From Muribaculaceae bacterium (GTDB taxonomy: Bacteria; Bacteroidota; Bacteroidia; Bacteroidales; Muribaculaceae): DNA of 64,000 bases. The DNA lies in NCBI GenBank assembly GCA_022509085.1, contig JAFLTW010000006.1, forward strand, positions 59,487 to 123,486, written 5' to 3'. Of this stretch, positions 55,018-63,652 are shown piece after piece (position 1 is the first letter of the stretch; each line of letters starts with the position of its first letter). The notes beneath the pieces were generated by a model, which was not told the DNA's origin, did no database searches, and worked only from the letters and a program-made list of their open reading frames with translations. The translations under genes were made by a program, and so were the position numbers.

Positions 55018-55025
55018 CAAAATTA
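55018..55025 (-). promoter_or_regulatory. -7 box for lipoprotein-prenyl synthetase operon
   Basis: TAATTTTG on the minus strand, 19 bp before the ATG at 54998, with no clear -33 at 19 bp. Confidence 0.5.
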
Positions 55026-55133
55026 GCAAAAAAACGTGAAAAAATGATTGATAATTCGCAAGAAATTACTAATTTCGCAGCGTCAAACGCCGGAGAAGGC
55101 CATATAGAGGCCTTTCCCTGAGCGACCGGACAA

Positions 55134-55221
55134 GGAGCGATGCTCGAGTGGCTGAAGAGGCACGCCTGGAAAGCGTGTATACCCCAAAAGGGTATCCCGA
55201 GTTCGAATCTCGGTCGCTCCG
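55134..55221 (+). tRNA. tRNA-Ser (GGA), likely integration target
   Basis: 88 nt with a long variable arm; acceptor GGAGCGA/TCGCTCC, anticodon loop CTGGAAA (GGA), variable stem TACCCCAAAAGGGTA, T arm with GAGTTCGAATCTC, discriminator G. The 3' end abuts the AT-richer element that starts with an integrase gene, the usual site of tRNA-targeted integration. Confidence 0.95.
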
Positions 55222-55248
55222 CCCGAAACTCTTGGAGTTTCAACTTCA

Positions 55249-55294
55249 AAATGCTGATAGACACGATGTTACAAAACATCGACTATCAGCATTT
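55249..55294 (+). terminator. long hairpin terminator after tRNA-Ser
   Basis: Outer arms AAATGCTGATAG (55249-55260) and CTATCAGCATTT (55283-55294), an inner GATGTT/AACATC stem, followed by a run of T. It separates the tRNA from the integrase. Confidence 0.85.
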
Positions 55295-55498
55295 TTTTAC
55301 TGAAAGACAACGCCATCAGTAAAAAAAAGTCCTCCGAGTACGATTTATGCCGATTGAATGACGACCAATTCCGATTGATTACGACCGAAGACGTGAAAAT
55401 AACGTGAAAATTTTTGAAACGCTAACAAGTCTAAAATCAATCAATTAGGAATAAGGGCGTGAAAAAAGGAGATTGAGTATAGGAGGCCATGAAAACTA

Positions 55499-56731
55499 AT
55501 GGCAAATTTAAAATTGGTGTTCGATGCTCGTTACCTGAGCGCGAAAAAAGGGGAAGCTCCCCTACGAGTGAGGGTATCTCACAAGGGTAAAGGTGCTTAC
55601 ATTACATTACCCATCTCATTGAAGGGGAATCAATGGAATCCCGAAACGCAGAAAGTAATCAATCATGACAGGAAGAAAACTGTCAATGATGAAGTAGAAA
55701 CACTTTTCTTGACCCACAAGACTGCATTAAAGGCAGTAGAGGGAAAGTATGACATTGAAAGTGTTGATGTAAAGAAACTCCGGGATCTCATAATAGCGGA
55801 GTTAAATTCTGACAAAACAAAGTTTGACAAGAATACTGTGGTGGCCGTCTTTAATGACTTCATCAGTCATAAGACAGGCAACACAGAGAAGCTTTACAAG
55901 AATACATTACGCAAGATTGAGGCGTTTGAAGGAAAGAATGCTCAATCTTTAAGGTTTGAAGAAATAACAAAAGACTGGCTGCTCCGTTTTTACGACTATA
56001 TGGCTAAGAGTGCACCATCAGTGAACGCTCGGGCCATTGACCTCCGGAATCTAAGGGCTGTTTTTAATTATGCCATTGACAATGGCATTACAACTCACTA
56101 TCCTTTCAGAAGGTTCAAAATCAAGCACGAAGTGACAAGGAAAAGGAACTTTGACGTGGAGACACTTCGTGCAATCTTCAATCTCGATAATTTGGAACCT
56201 TGGGAGGAAAAGTATCGCGACCTTTTCAAATTAACATTTATGTTAATTGGAATCAATTTCGTGGATTTGTGCAACTTAGACACGATAAATGACGACCGCA
56301 TTATATATTGTCGCGCTAAAACGAAAAAAGAATATTCCATTAAATTGGAGCCGGAAATAAAAGAACTTATTGAGAAGTATAAGGGTCAGACCCACCTTCT
56401 CAATTATCTGGACACTTATAAAAACTATCGTCACTTCTACAATAACACTTGTAAAGGGCTGACCTCAGTAAAGGATAAATTAAAAGAGAAGGAAATTGTG
56501 ATTGAGGACCTTACTACCTATTGGGCTCGCCATTCATGGGCTACAATCGCTCGAAAGATAGGTATTAGTAAAGATACGGTTTCCCTTGCTCTCGGACACT
56601 CAAAAAAGACTGTAACCGATACCTACATTGAAGAAGATAATGTAGAAGTTGACATAGCAAATCGCCTAGTATTGGATTACGTCTTATATGATAAAAAACC
56701 ATTAACCCTACGAGATTTAGTTCAGGTTTAA
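55499..56731 (+). CDS. tyrosine recombinase/integrase with missing box I arginine
   Basis: The 410-residue protein has an N-terminal arm-binding-type region (1-90), a SAM-like core-binding domain (about 105-205), and a catalytic domain with Arg344-His345 (TTYWARHSWATI), His367 (LALGHSKKT) and Tyr376 (TDTYIEED), in the usual order for Bacteroidetes integrases. A lysine-rich turn at 275-277 (AKTKK) could be the beta-strand Lys. The box I region (residues 248-258, MLIGINFVDLC) has no arginine, whereas related integrases have Arg in this stretch; the IntDOT integrase is also reported to lack the usual Arg. It starts 278 bp after tRNA-Ser and is likely the element's integrase. Confidence 0.9.
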   Translation: MANLKLVFDARYLSAKKGEAPLRVRVSHKGKGAYITLPISLKGNQWNPETQKVINHDRKKTVNDEVETLFLTHKTALKAVEGKYDIESVDVKKLRDLIIAELNSDKTKFDKNTVVAVFNDFISHKTGNTEKLYKNTLRKIEAFEGKNAQSLRFEEITKDWLLRFYDYMAKSAPSVNARAIDLRNLRAVFNYAIDNGITTHYPFRRFKIKHEVTRKRNFDVETLRAIFNLDNLEPWEEKYRDLFKLTFMLIGINFVDLCNLDTINDDRIIYCRAKTKKEYSIKLEPEIKELIEKYKGQTHLLNYLDTYKNYRHFYNNTCKGLTSVKDKLKEKEIVIEDLTTYWARHSWATIARKIGISKDTVSLALGHSKKTVTDTYIEEDNVEVDIANRLVLDYVLYDKKPLTLRDLVQV

Positions 56732-56732
56732 A

Positions 56733-56852
56733 GCGTTTCATTCAGCGTTCTGAATAGCGTTCCGATTTGCGTTCTTATCAGCGTTCCAATTGCCGTTCTA
56801 TCAAGCGTTTTGACCTCCGTTTCAGCGTTCGTTCCGAGAAGCATTCCGACAA
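56733..56852. repeat. ten 12-bp-periodic GCGTTC repeats after integrase
   Basis: The word GCGTT or a one-base variant starts at exactly 56733, 56745, 56757, 56769, 56781, 56793, 56805, 56817, 56829 and 56841. Only the first six to eight bases of each unit are conserved (consensus GCGTTCYN), and the rest varies. The array starts 2 bp after the integrase stop and ends 6 bp before the terminator of the opposite tail module. The regular spacing is close to one helical turn plus 1.5 bp. Confidence 0.85.
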
Positions 56853-56857
56853 AAAAA

Positions 56858-56885
56858 GAACCTACTTCGATATCGAGGTAGGCTC
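56858..56885. terminator. palindromic terminator between convergent integrase and tail genes
   Basis: Arms 56858-56871 and 56872-56885 pair with two imperfect positions around CGATATCG; a run of A on the plus-strand side gives a U-run for minus-strand transcripts, so it should end the tail gene transcript. Confidence 0.75.
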
Positions 56886-56907
56886 TTCAAGTTTTAGGAG
56901 TTGGGTT

Positions 56908-58749
56908 TTAATCCGCCAGCGGATAAAATACCCCCTTCATTAATTCCGACATTCCGTTTTCTGTAAATGTCGCTGTTATCTTCTCACAGAGATAACGCTT
57001 CCCTTTGATGTGGAAAAGGGAGCGAGGGTTGGGGATGGTGTCGGAAAGGAACTTGAATGTTGTTTTCTGCTTTGGGTCAACTTTGTGGAGAGTCCCTTTC
57101 CTCATAGGCGTGGACCGGTTAATCCTCATAGAGAAATGAAGATTGCGGTAACTGCCCCAGTCGGGAGCAATCTCGATGTCTTCCACGTAAGGATGTGGGA
57201 GCCGTCCATAGGTAAACGAGTCCATGGCACCATCCCACCAAGCCATATAGATGCAGTCGTAATACTCTGCCTTCTTATCCTTTTCCCCTGCTACTAACTG
57301 CTGGAGGGCTTGCGGTTGGAAAAGATAGTCATCAAGTTCCTTCTTTCGAGCGTCCCGATCAAAGAAGTATGAGGCATCGAGTTGTTCGGGTTCATTAAAT
57401 CCGGCGAAAGAAAGGAACAGACATCTTCCGTACTTGTCTTCGGTCTCGTCTATCCAAGCAGGTACAAACTCAATCTCTATCTGGTCTGCGTCCTCGCGGT
57501 CGTCGATTATGCGACCGCCAAAAATATTGACAGGTCTTAATTCCATCTTGTAGGCATAGAGATTGAGCATTGGAGACTTCCGGGCTTCGACAAGTGTCTT
57601 GGAGAGAGAACGGATGATGAAGTAGGCATCAAGGTCTTTGGCATAAAGCACCTTGTTACGGTTTGAGCCTCGAGAGTTGGAGCCGTTCCAAGTCCGGAAA
57701 CCCTTATTGGCGTTGAGCAATTCCGTCATGGTGTTGTACTCCACAACGTATGGCTTTCTATCCTTGATAAACCAGTCACAGGAATAGAACTTCCACATCT
57801 CGTGGTCGCATTCCTTATAGACAAGATTCTTCATTTCCTGATACTCGCATTTGGAATCGTCTTCAACGGTCACTTCCACCGTATGCTCCGAAATAATCTT
57901 GTCAAGACAGATTGGCTCGAGAGCACCGACGACAGTCTCGGAGAAGGCAAAATCTATGGATTTGGCGCGGTGGTCAATAGTGAACTCACCATTGAAGAAC
58001 AGTTCAAGCTTCTCAAAATACTCTGCAACCGACCAATGAGGAAGCGCACGGGCAAACTCGTTGGTGTCCCACGCATAGGGAAGCGTGTTGCAGATTAGGA
58101 GATAGCGGTATTCCTCCTTTTCCTCCCACTTGGAGAAATCGTAACGGTAGCCGACAGCCTCGCAAATCTTCTTTGTGATGTAAAGAAGATACGGCTGCCA
58201 TGAACGGCCACGGCAGTCTTCGTTCCATTGATAATGACCTTTCCTCTGAACAGCGTCATCGACAATGAAGTCGGCAAGGTTCTGAATATTGCCCGACGCA
58301 TCATTGACCCAAGGGAGCGCCACGAACTTATTGCCGTTCCTCGCTGGATCCCACGCATACTCCGGTCTGGAGTCGTTTCCTCCTGCCGAAGTTCCTAGGT
58401 CAAGTTCATTGATATAGATTTTGTCGAATGTCTCGTCAAAATTCTGTTCGGAACGACCTTCAAGGAACTGCACCTTTACTTCGGCATCGGATATCTCGGT
58501 TATGGTTATCGAGCCGGCCTTGTAGAAATTCCGGTGTCGGATTTCGCAGTCGAAGATAACCTTTCTCGCTATGACATCCTGCCGGTTGATGTTGCCGAAT
58601 ATTTTCAAGTTTTCTCGGCACCCACGGAGCGGAAATGTTATAGAAAGAGTATAACCGTCACTTCCGGAGAAAAGTCGGTTTTCGGCCACGTACTCAAAGG
58701 AAGTCCCTTTCTTCAGGACAGCCCTTTGGTTGTTGATGTAGATTTCCAT
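56908..58749 (-). CDS. phage tail-associated protein following the tape measure gene
   Basis: The 613-residue protein has no signal peptide and starts MEIYINNQRAVLKKGTSFEYV; it is rich in Trp, Tyr, Asp and Glu with alternating strands. Its start overlaps the tape measure gene stop by one base, the classic coupling of phage morphogenesis genes, so it is most likely the distal tail/baseplate-type protein next after the tape measure. No homologous domain can be named from the sequence. It is the last gene before the terminator and the 12-bp array, so the module is shorter than usual downstream of a tape measure. Confidence 0.7.
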   Translation of the reverse strand: MEIYINNQRAVLKKGTSFEYVAENRLFSGSDGYTLSITFPLRGCRENLKIFGNINRQDVIARKVIFDCEIRHRNFYKAGSITITEISDAEVKVQFLEGRSEQNFDETFDKIYINELDLGTSAGGNDSRPEYAWDPARNGNKFVALPWVNDASGNIQNLADFIVDDAVQRKGHYQWNEDCRGRSWQPYLLYITKKICEAVGYRYDFSKWEEKEEYRYLLICNTLPYAWDTNEFARALPHWSVAEYFEKLELFFNGEFTIDHRAKSIDFAFSETVVGALEPICLDKIISEHTVEVTVEDDSKCEYQEMKNLVYKECDHEMWKFYSCDWFIKDRKPYVVEYNTMTELLNANKGFRTWNGSNSRGSNRNKVLYAKDLDAYFIIRSLSKTLVEARKSPMLNLYAYKMELRPVNIFGGRIIDDREDADQIEIEFVPAWIDETEDKYGRCLFLSFAGFNEPEQLDASYFFDRDARKKELDDYLFQPQALQQLVAGEKDKKAEYYDCIYMAWWDGAMDSFTYGRLPHPYVEDIEIAPDWGSYRNLHFSMRINRSTPMRKGTLHKVDPKQKTTFKFLSDTIPNPRSLFHIKGKRYLCEKITATFTENGMSELMKGVFYPLAD

Positions 58750-61700
58750 TATCGTTTGGATTTGGGAGATTTGTTACGCATAAGTTTCAGGTAGTCGTCC
58801 TGCGCTTTTTGAATACCGAGATCACCGGCTACGGTGTTCACGGTCACGAAAGGTTCATTAAGTCTCTCATCAAGACGGTTAAGGACTGCGACCATCCTTC
58901 CGTCATAGGAAGGAGCGGTCTGTTGATTATAAGTGTTGTTCACAACGGTTGAAGCTGACGGCTGCGCTGCCAGCACTGCAGGTGCAGTGATTGTCTTCGA
59001 CACATCGGCCATCGTGATTGAGCCGATAGTGTTCGTGCGTTGCGCGTAGTCAAGAGCCTCCAACAACGGGCGGGTTTGGGGATTTTTCGTGAGACGCTGA
59101 GAAGCGACCCACTCGCCTTTGTGAACGACACCGGCCACTTCATCAGGGCGACCCTCGGGAGTGAAACCACCTGACATATAGCCTTGCGCCTCGGATGCCT
59201 GTTGCTGCTTCTTAAGAGTTGCAATCTGCATGGCACCGGCCGCTACAGCCATGGCTGCAGCGATAGGAGCAAGGATATAACCGACAACCGGAACGGCAGC
59301 TGCGGAGCCGTAAGCATTAAGGGCGTTGGTAGCAGTCTGCGCCACAGCCTGTATTACCTGCATGGCAAACTGCTTTCGGCTTGCCTCGTTTTTGACTTTG
59401 GCGATGCCTTCCTCTTTCTCCTTTTCGGCTTTCTTGACCTTGTAGGAATTGCCTTCGGCAAGTTCTATCTCCCTGTCGTAACGCTTTTCAAGCTTTGCAA
59501 CTTCAAGGTCAGTACAGGCCGACATATATTCGGATGCCATCTGCATACCGGAAGCCATGACAGCGAAAACAGACCCTGCGAGTTTGGCAAGCTTGGTCGC
59601 CCAGTTTTCGCCATCGTCTTCCGTCTTGTCAAAGAAAGATTTCCATGCTTCGTAGATGTCAAGGAGTTGATTGGTTTCGGTAGAACCGAATCTTCGAGCC
59701 GCATCTATGGCTTTCTTGCGGTAGCTTTTCTCAATCCGTGCCTTTGCTTCCTCATACTGCTTTTTGTCAAGTATGCCCTGCTCGTAAAGCGACTTGACAA
59801 TCTCGAGGTCGCGCTGCATGGCCATGGAGTCCTGCTGACGGGAGGTGCCCTGTGGCTTTGCGGACTCGGGAAGATAGTCAACCGCATACTTCATCTTCAA
59901 GTCACGGATTGCCTGTTGGTATTCTTCCTCTTTCATCAGACCGGCTGCGTGTATCTCATCAAGGATAGCCTTTTCGAGTTTGAGCCTTTCGGATGCATCA
60001 CGATATTCATATTTTTTGCGCCACTCGATGTACTTTTCAGCGAAAAGTTTTTGACGGCGCAGTTTCTCATTGGCTTCGGCTTCCTCAATCTGAACCACAT
60101 AGTTGTGGTATTCCTCGGAGTCCTTGTTGTAGGCGTCACGCATCTGTTTGAGATACTTTATCTTTATCTCAAAGAGTTTCTGCTGCAATGCTTCCTCCTG
60201 TTGGTAAATAGCATTGCCCGGAGTATAATAATCCATCTGGGCCTGAGTTTCCTCGGCTGTCTGCTGACGCTTGGCTTCTTCTACTTTGAGAGCGGCATTC
60301 TTTTTGAGCCATTCGGCCTCATACTCCGCCTTTTTCTTCATCAGCTCCTGGTAGTCTTCGTCTTCTTCAAGATTCCATTTTTTGTAGACCTTCTCGCGGT
60401 CTTCAAAATATTTCATGTCAAGACGATGCTTTTCAAGAATGAAGTCGGTGTACGACTTCAAGCCGGCGGAGTAATCGGAGACGTTTTGGGCCACACCTGC
60501 CTCCCAGTCACCCTTTGTGTTGTTGAGTTCGTTCTTGAATTCCTGCTTGGCTTTAATAGCCGCTCTTTTCGCTTCTGCCTCAGCCTTTCTTTTCTCAGCT
60601 TCCTGCCTGCGTTTTTCGGCAGCTTCCTCCCTCTCGCGCTTCTTCCTTTCCTTTTCGGATTCGTAGGGAGTGTAGTTGTCGATATTGAAATTGGGATTAC
60701 CTGCCACTATTTCCGGATCGGGAGACTCCAGATAGGACAGACGAGCCTGTGCTTCGTCGATATAGTCCCTAAGGTCGGAGGCTGAAAGTTCTATTACTTC
60801 GGGATTGGGACCGCCCAGACCGATAATTACACGGCCTCCTTTTCCCTGCCTCACATTGTCGGAATACTCGTTAATGAGTTTCTTAAGGTCGGTGGCGCTG
60901 TATTCGGCAAGGGAGTTGATTTCCCTGTCAACCTTATTGATTTCATCAATAGCGGTGGTATATTCATTATGGTAGCCAATCATGCGGTTGACGATGTTGA
61001 CCGGGTGATTGGTATTACCTTTCTTATCCCACATGTTGCCCTTGATGCCTTCAAGTTCCTTGACAATGTCTGCACCGATTGTGCCTTTGGTCTGCAGGTC
61101 GAGGACAACACGTGTAGCGATGCGGATTGCATCGCGCTTCGAAAAACCGTTCTTTTCAAGATGCTCCTGAAGGAGTTTGGCGTCTCCGGAGAGAGCATCT
61201 TCATAGGTCTGCTGGGCTGTCTCTTTTGCTACCTTAATGGAACGTTCTCTTGCTGCCATGCGAGCGGCGGCTGCAAGTCGCTTGTAGGCTGCCTCGAGAT
61301 TGATGATTTCGTTTCTCTCGTTGACAAGGCCACGAAGATATTTACCATATTGGGAAATAATCGAGTCCTTGATATTCTTATATTCCTTGGTGCCTTTAGT
61401 GGCAGCTGCGAGTCTGCCGAACAACTCATCAAGAGCGTTCATCTCCCTGTTAAGTTCGGAAGTGAATGTTTTACTCGTATTGGTGGCATCCCTCAGTTTC
61501 TTGGTATATTCCGAAGTCCGGTCCGTGAGGGACTTTACAAGGAGGATCAGACCGGCGACTGCGGCGGCAATAAGTCCGAAAGGATTGGTGGACATTGCAG
61601 CCGTCAGCAATTTGAAGGCATGGGTGGCAGCGCCCAACCCTTGCGTGAAGGCGATTACAACAATCCGGGTCATTACTACGGCGACACGGAAAGCGTTTTG

Positions 61701-63311
61701 TAGAGCCACGCCAGCCTTCACAATCAGATTCCATGCACCATGCACAACCTTAATGGCACCGATAGCGGTGTAATATGAGGCCAGGACAATCAGAAGTGAG
61801 GTAATGGCCGTCTTGTGCTCGATAATGAAGGAGACCAACTGGTTCAGAATACGGAGGAAAACACCCGAAGAAGTGTAGATATGCTTCATTATTGGGTAGA
61901 GTTTTTCTCCGAGTTCGATTGCGAGTTCCGACACACGTTTGCGTGCCTTGTCGATACTTGCCTGAACCGTATTGTTGAAAATGGCATACTCGTTTGAGGC
62001 CGAAGTTCCGTCACGGAAAGCCTCGGCAGCCTCGCCCATCTGCCATTTGAGGAATTCAAGGTGAGATGAAAGGTTTGTAAGCACACCGGACACACGGGCA
62101 CCATCGAGGCCAAGGTCTTGGAAAAGCGGAGAGAGAACGGCAAGGGCGTTGTCTTCGCCTATCTTTTCGAGTGCTTCGAGGAACATCATCACACCGTCAG
62201 TGGTTGACTTGTTGAGCGTTTCGGTAAAGGTCTTGACATCGAGACCTACCTTCTTGGCCATTCCCGCCGTATCTTTGAAAAGTGCCATTATGGTACGTTG
62301 CAAAGCGGTAGCCGACATCTCCACCTTTTGACCGTGTGCGTCAAGAGTTGCGGCGAACGCCATGATTTCGGGGATGGTCATTTTAGCGGAGGAGCCGATA
62401 CCGGCCATTCTTTGGGCGAATTCCACAAGGAATGGCTTGGCAGCGGTACAGTTTTGTGAGAGGTGGTTCACTGTCGAACCCACTTTGAGCATGGCATCCC
62501 TTACACCGAACACTTCTTCGACACCGAAGATGTTGGTAAGCTTGGCGATAGTCTGCGTGGCACCTTCTCCGAGGTCAACGAGAGCCACATTGATAATGGA
62601 TGCAGCTTCTACATACTCCTTTACTGACTGAACCGTGTTGTAGCCGAGACGACCGCCCTCCTGTGCAAGCAGGTTCAACTGCTCACGGGCAAGACGAGTG
62701 TCCATGTTCTTGAAGATCTCGTTGAGTTCTTCAACCTCCTTGGCGGTCATTCGGGTATATTTTTGTGTGTTGGCCATCGACTCCTCCATCTCGGCATAGG
62801 CATTGACGGCCTTACGTCCGGCCATGACGAGACCGGTCACGGCAGCTGCGACTGCCATAATCGCTGTTTGGCAGTTGTTCAGCCATTTGTTCATACGTTG
62901 CCACATGGTCTGCTGGGTGGCCATTGTAGCGTTAACCTTTTGAAGTTCGGCCTTGACCATCTTAATTTTCGCTATCTGTGCGTCCCAGGCTGCAGTGCCT
63001 CTTTGGATGCCGTTGAGTTGTTGCTGAAGGGTCTTCAGTGCCCGGTTCAGCTCTTTGGGAGTGGCCTTGTCGAGACGGTGTAGAACGGAGTCAACCGTGG
63101 TTGATGACTTCTTCAACTGGTCCATCATCCTCTTGGTTTGGTTGAGTTCACGCTGAAGCTTCTTCATCGTGGCCTTGTCCCCCGCAGTGGCTGCCTTGGC
63201 AATCTGCTTTTCCAGACGCTGCGCATCCTTCTCCAGAGTGGTGAGCATCTTTTGGGCCTGTCTCCCGTTGATGCTCAGTATTACATTGGCTGAGGTGTTG
63301 TAATTTGCCAT
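58749..63311 (-). CDS. phage tail tape measure protein, TP901 type
   Basis: The 1520-residue protein begins MANYNTSANVILSINGRQAQ, carries a coiled-coil start (about 20-130) and a hydrophobic helix (about 145-165). A TP901 core region follows (about 175-460, with GRLGYNTVQSVKEYVEA and PFLVEFAQRMAGIGSSAKM). Further hydrophobic segments lie near 500-530 and 580-605, with very long charged coiled coils (about 880-1250) and a Gly/Ala-rich hydrophobic segment near 1370-1400. It sets tail length and is expelled during infection in siphophages; at 1520 residues the tail would be long, if functional. It overlaps the next gene by one base. Upstream (right) genes are outside the window. Confidence 0.9.
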   Translation of the reverse strand: MANYNTSANVILSINGRQAQKMLTTLEKDAQRLEKQIAKAATAGDKATMKKLQRELNQTKRMMDQLKKSSTTVDSVLHRLDKATPKELNRALKTLQQQLNGIQRGTAAWDAQIAKIKMVKAELQKVNATMATQQTMWQRMNKWLNNCQTAIMAVAAAVTGLVMAGRKAVNAYAEMEESMANTQKYTRMTAKEVEELNEIFKNMDTRLAREQLNLLAQEGGRLGYNTVQSVKEYVEAASIINVALVDLGEGATQTIAKLTNIFGVEEVFGVRDAMLKVGSTVNHLSQNCTAAKPFLVEFAQRMAGIGSSAKMTIPEIMAFAATLDAHGQKVEMSATALQRTIMALFKDTAGMAKKVGLDVKTFTETLNKSTTDGVMMFLEALEKIGEDNALAVLSPLFQDLGLDGARVSGVLTNLSSHLEFLKWQMGEAAEAFRDGTSASNEYAIFNNTVQASIDKARKRVSELAIELGEKLYPIMKHIYTSSGVFLRILNQLVSFIIEHKTAITSLLIVLASYYTAIGAIKVVHGAWNLIVKAGVALQNAFRVAVVMTRIVVIAFTQGLGAATHAFKLLTAAMSTNPFGLIAAAVAGLILLVKSLTDRTSEYTKKLRDATNTSKTFTSELNREMNALDELFGRLAAATKGTKEYKNIKDSIISQYGKYLRGLVNERNEIINLEAAYKRLAAAARMAARERSIKVAKETAQQTYEDALSGDAKLLQEHLEKNGFSKRDAIRIATRVVLDLQTKGTIGADIVKELEGIKGNMWDKKGNTNHPVNIVNRMIGYHNEYTTAIDEINKVDREINSLAEYSATDLKKLINEYSDNVRQGKGGRVIIGLGGPNPEVIELSASDLRDYIDEAQARLSYLESPDPEIVAGNPNFNIDNYTPYESEKERKKREREEAAEKRRQEAEKRKAEAEAKRAAIKAKQEFKNELNNTKGDWEAGVAQNVSDYSAGLKSYTDFILEKHRLDMKYFEDREKVYKKWNLEEDEDYQELMKKKAEYEAEWLKKNAALKVEEAKRQQTAEETQAQMDYYTPGNAIYQQEEALQQKLFEIKIKYLKQMRDAYNKDSEEYHNYVVQIEEAEANEKLRRQKLFAEKYIEWRKKYEYRDASERLKLEKAILDEIHAAGLMKEEEYQQAIRDLKMKYAVDYLPESAKPQGTSRQQDSMAMQRDLEIVKSLYEQGILDKKQYEEAKARIEKSYRKKAIDAARRFGSTETNQLLDIYEAWKSFFDKTEDDGENWATKLAKLAGSVFAVMASGMQMASEYMSACTDLEVAKLEKRYDREIELAEGNSYKVKKAEKEKEEGIAKVKNEASRKQFAMQVIQAVAQTATNALNAYGSAAAVPVVGYILAPIAAAMAVAAGAMQIATLKKQQQASEAQGYMSGGFTPEGRPDEVAGVVHKGEWVASQRLTKNPQTRPLLEALDYAQRTNTIGSITMADVSKTITAPAVLAAQPSASTVVNNTYNQQTAPSYDGRMVAVLNRLDERLNEPFVTVNTVAGDLGIQKAQDDYLKLMRNKSPKSKR

Positions 63312-63442
63312 CTTGAATCAGTTATCCTAATTTATGAAGCAAATTTCGGCAGTCTTTAATGGATATTAAAAGACGTTACACCGGTGCCTATCCTATTGAA
63401 AACAGGGTGTATGTCGTAGTAGGAACAGACTCGACGGAAGGG

Positions 63443-63556
63443 TCAAGGGAGGGAAATTCCCTGCTCGATTTTAATGGGTTTGAGGAACGAAAAGCGGGTC
63501 CCATTGAAATCGTGTTTAAAAATCTGACTCTCAGGCAGATTTATTGCTTTTTTCAT
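63443..63556 (-). CDS. possible small protein upstream of tape measure, 37 aa
   Basis: From ATG 63556 to TGA at 63443 the frame encodes a 37-residue protein rich in Lys, Phe and Ile with a balanced composition. It is in the same direction as the tape measure gene and starts after an A-rich leader. No homologue is known to me. A plus-strand frame of 78 codons overlaps it (63359-63595), and I cannot decide between them; both may be spurious. Confidence 0.3.
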   Translation of the reverse strand: MKKAINLPESQIFKHDFNGTRFSFLKPIKIEQGISLP

Positions 63557-63632
63557 AGCCTTTTCAAAAATTTTCCTAAAATTGTAGCGGCTTGAAAAAT
63601 GCAAGTAGCGAAGAATGAGCGACTTGGGGGTT

Positions 63633-63652
63633 TACGGGGGCTTGCCCCCGTA
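63633..63652. repeat. 9-bp GC-rich hairpin in oriT-like region
   Basis: TACGGGGGC (63633-63641) pairs perfectly with GCCCCCGTA (63644-63652) with two bases between; further G and C runs flank it. Confidence 0.65.
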
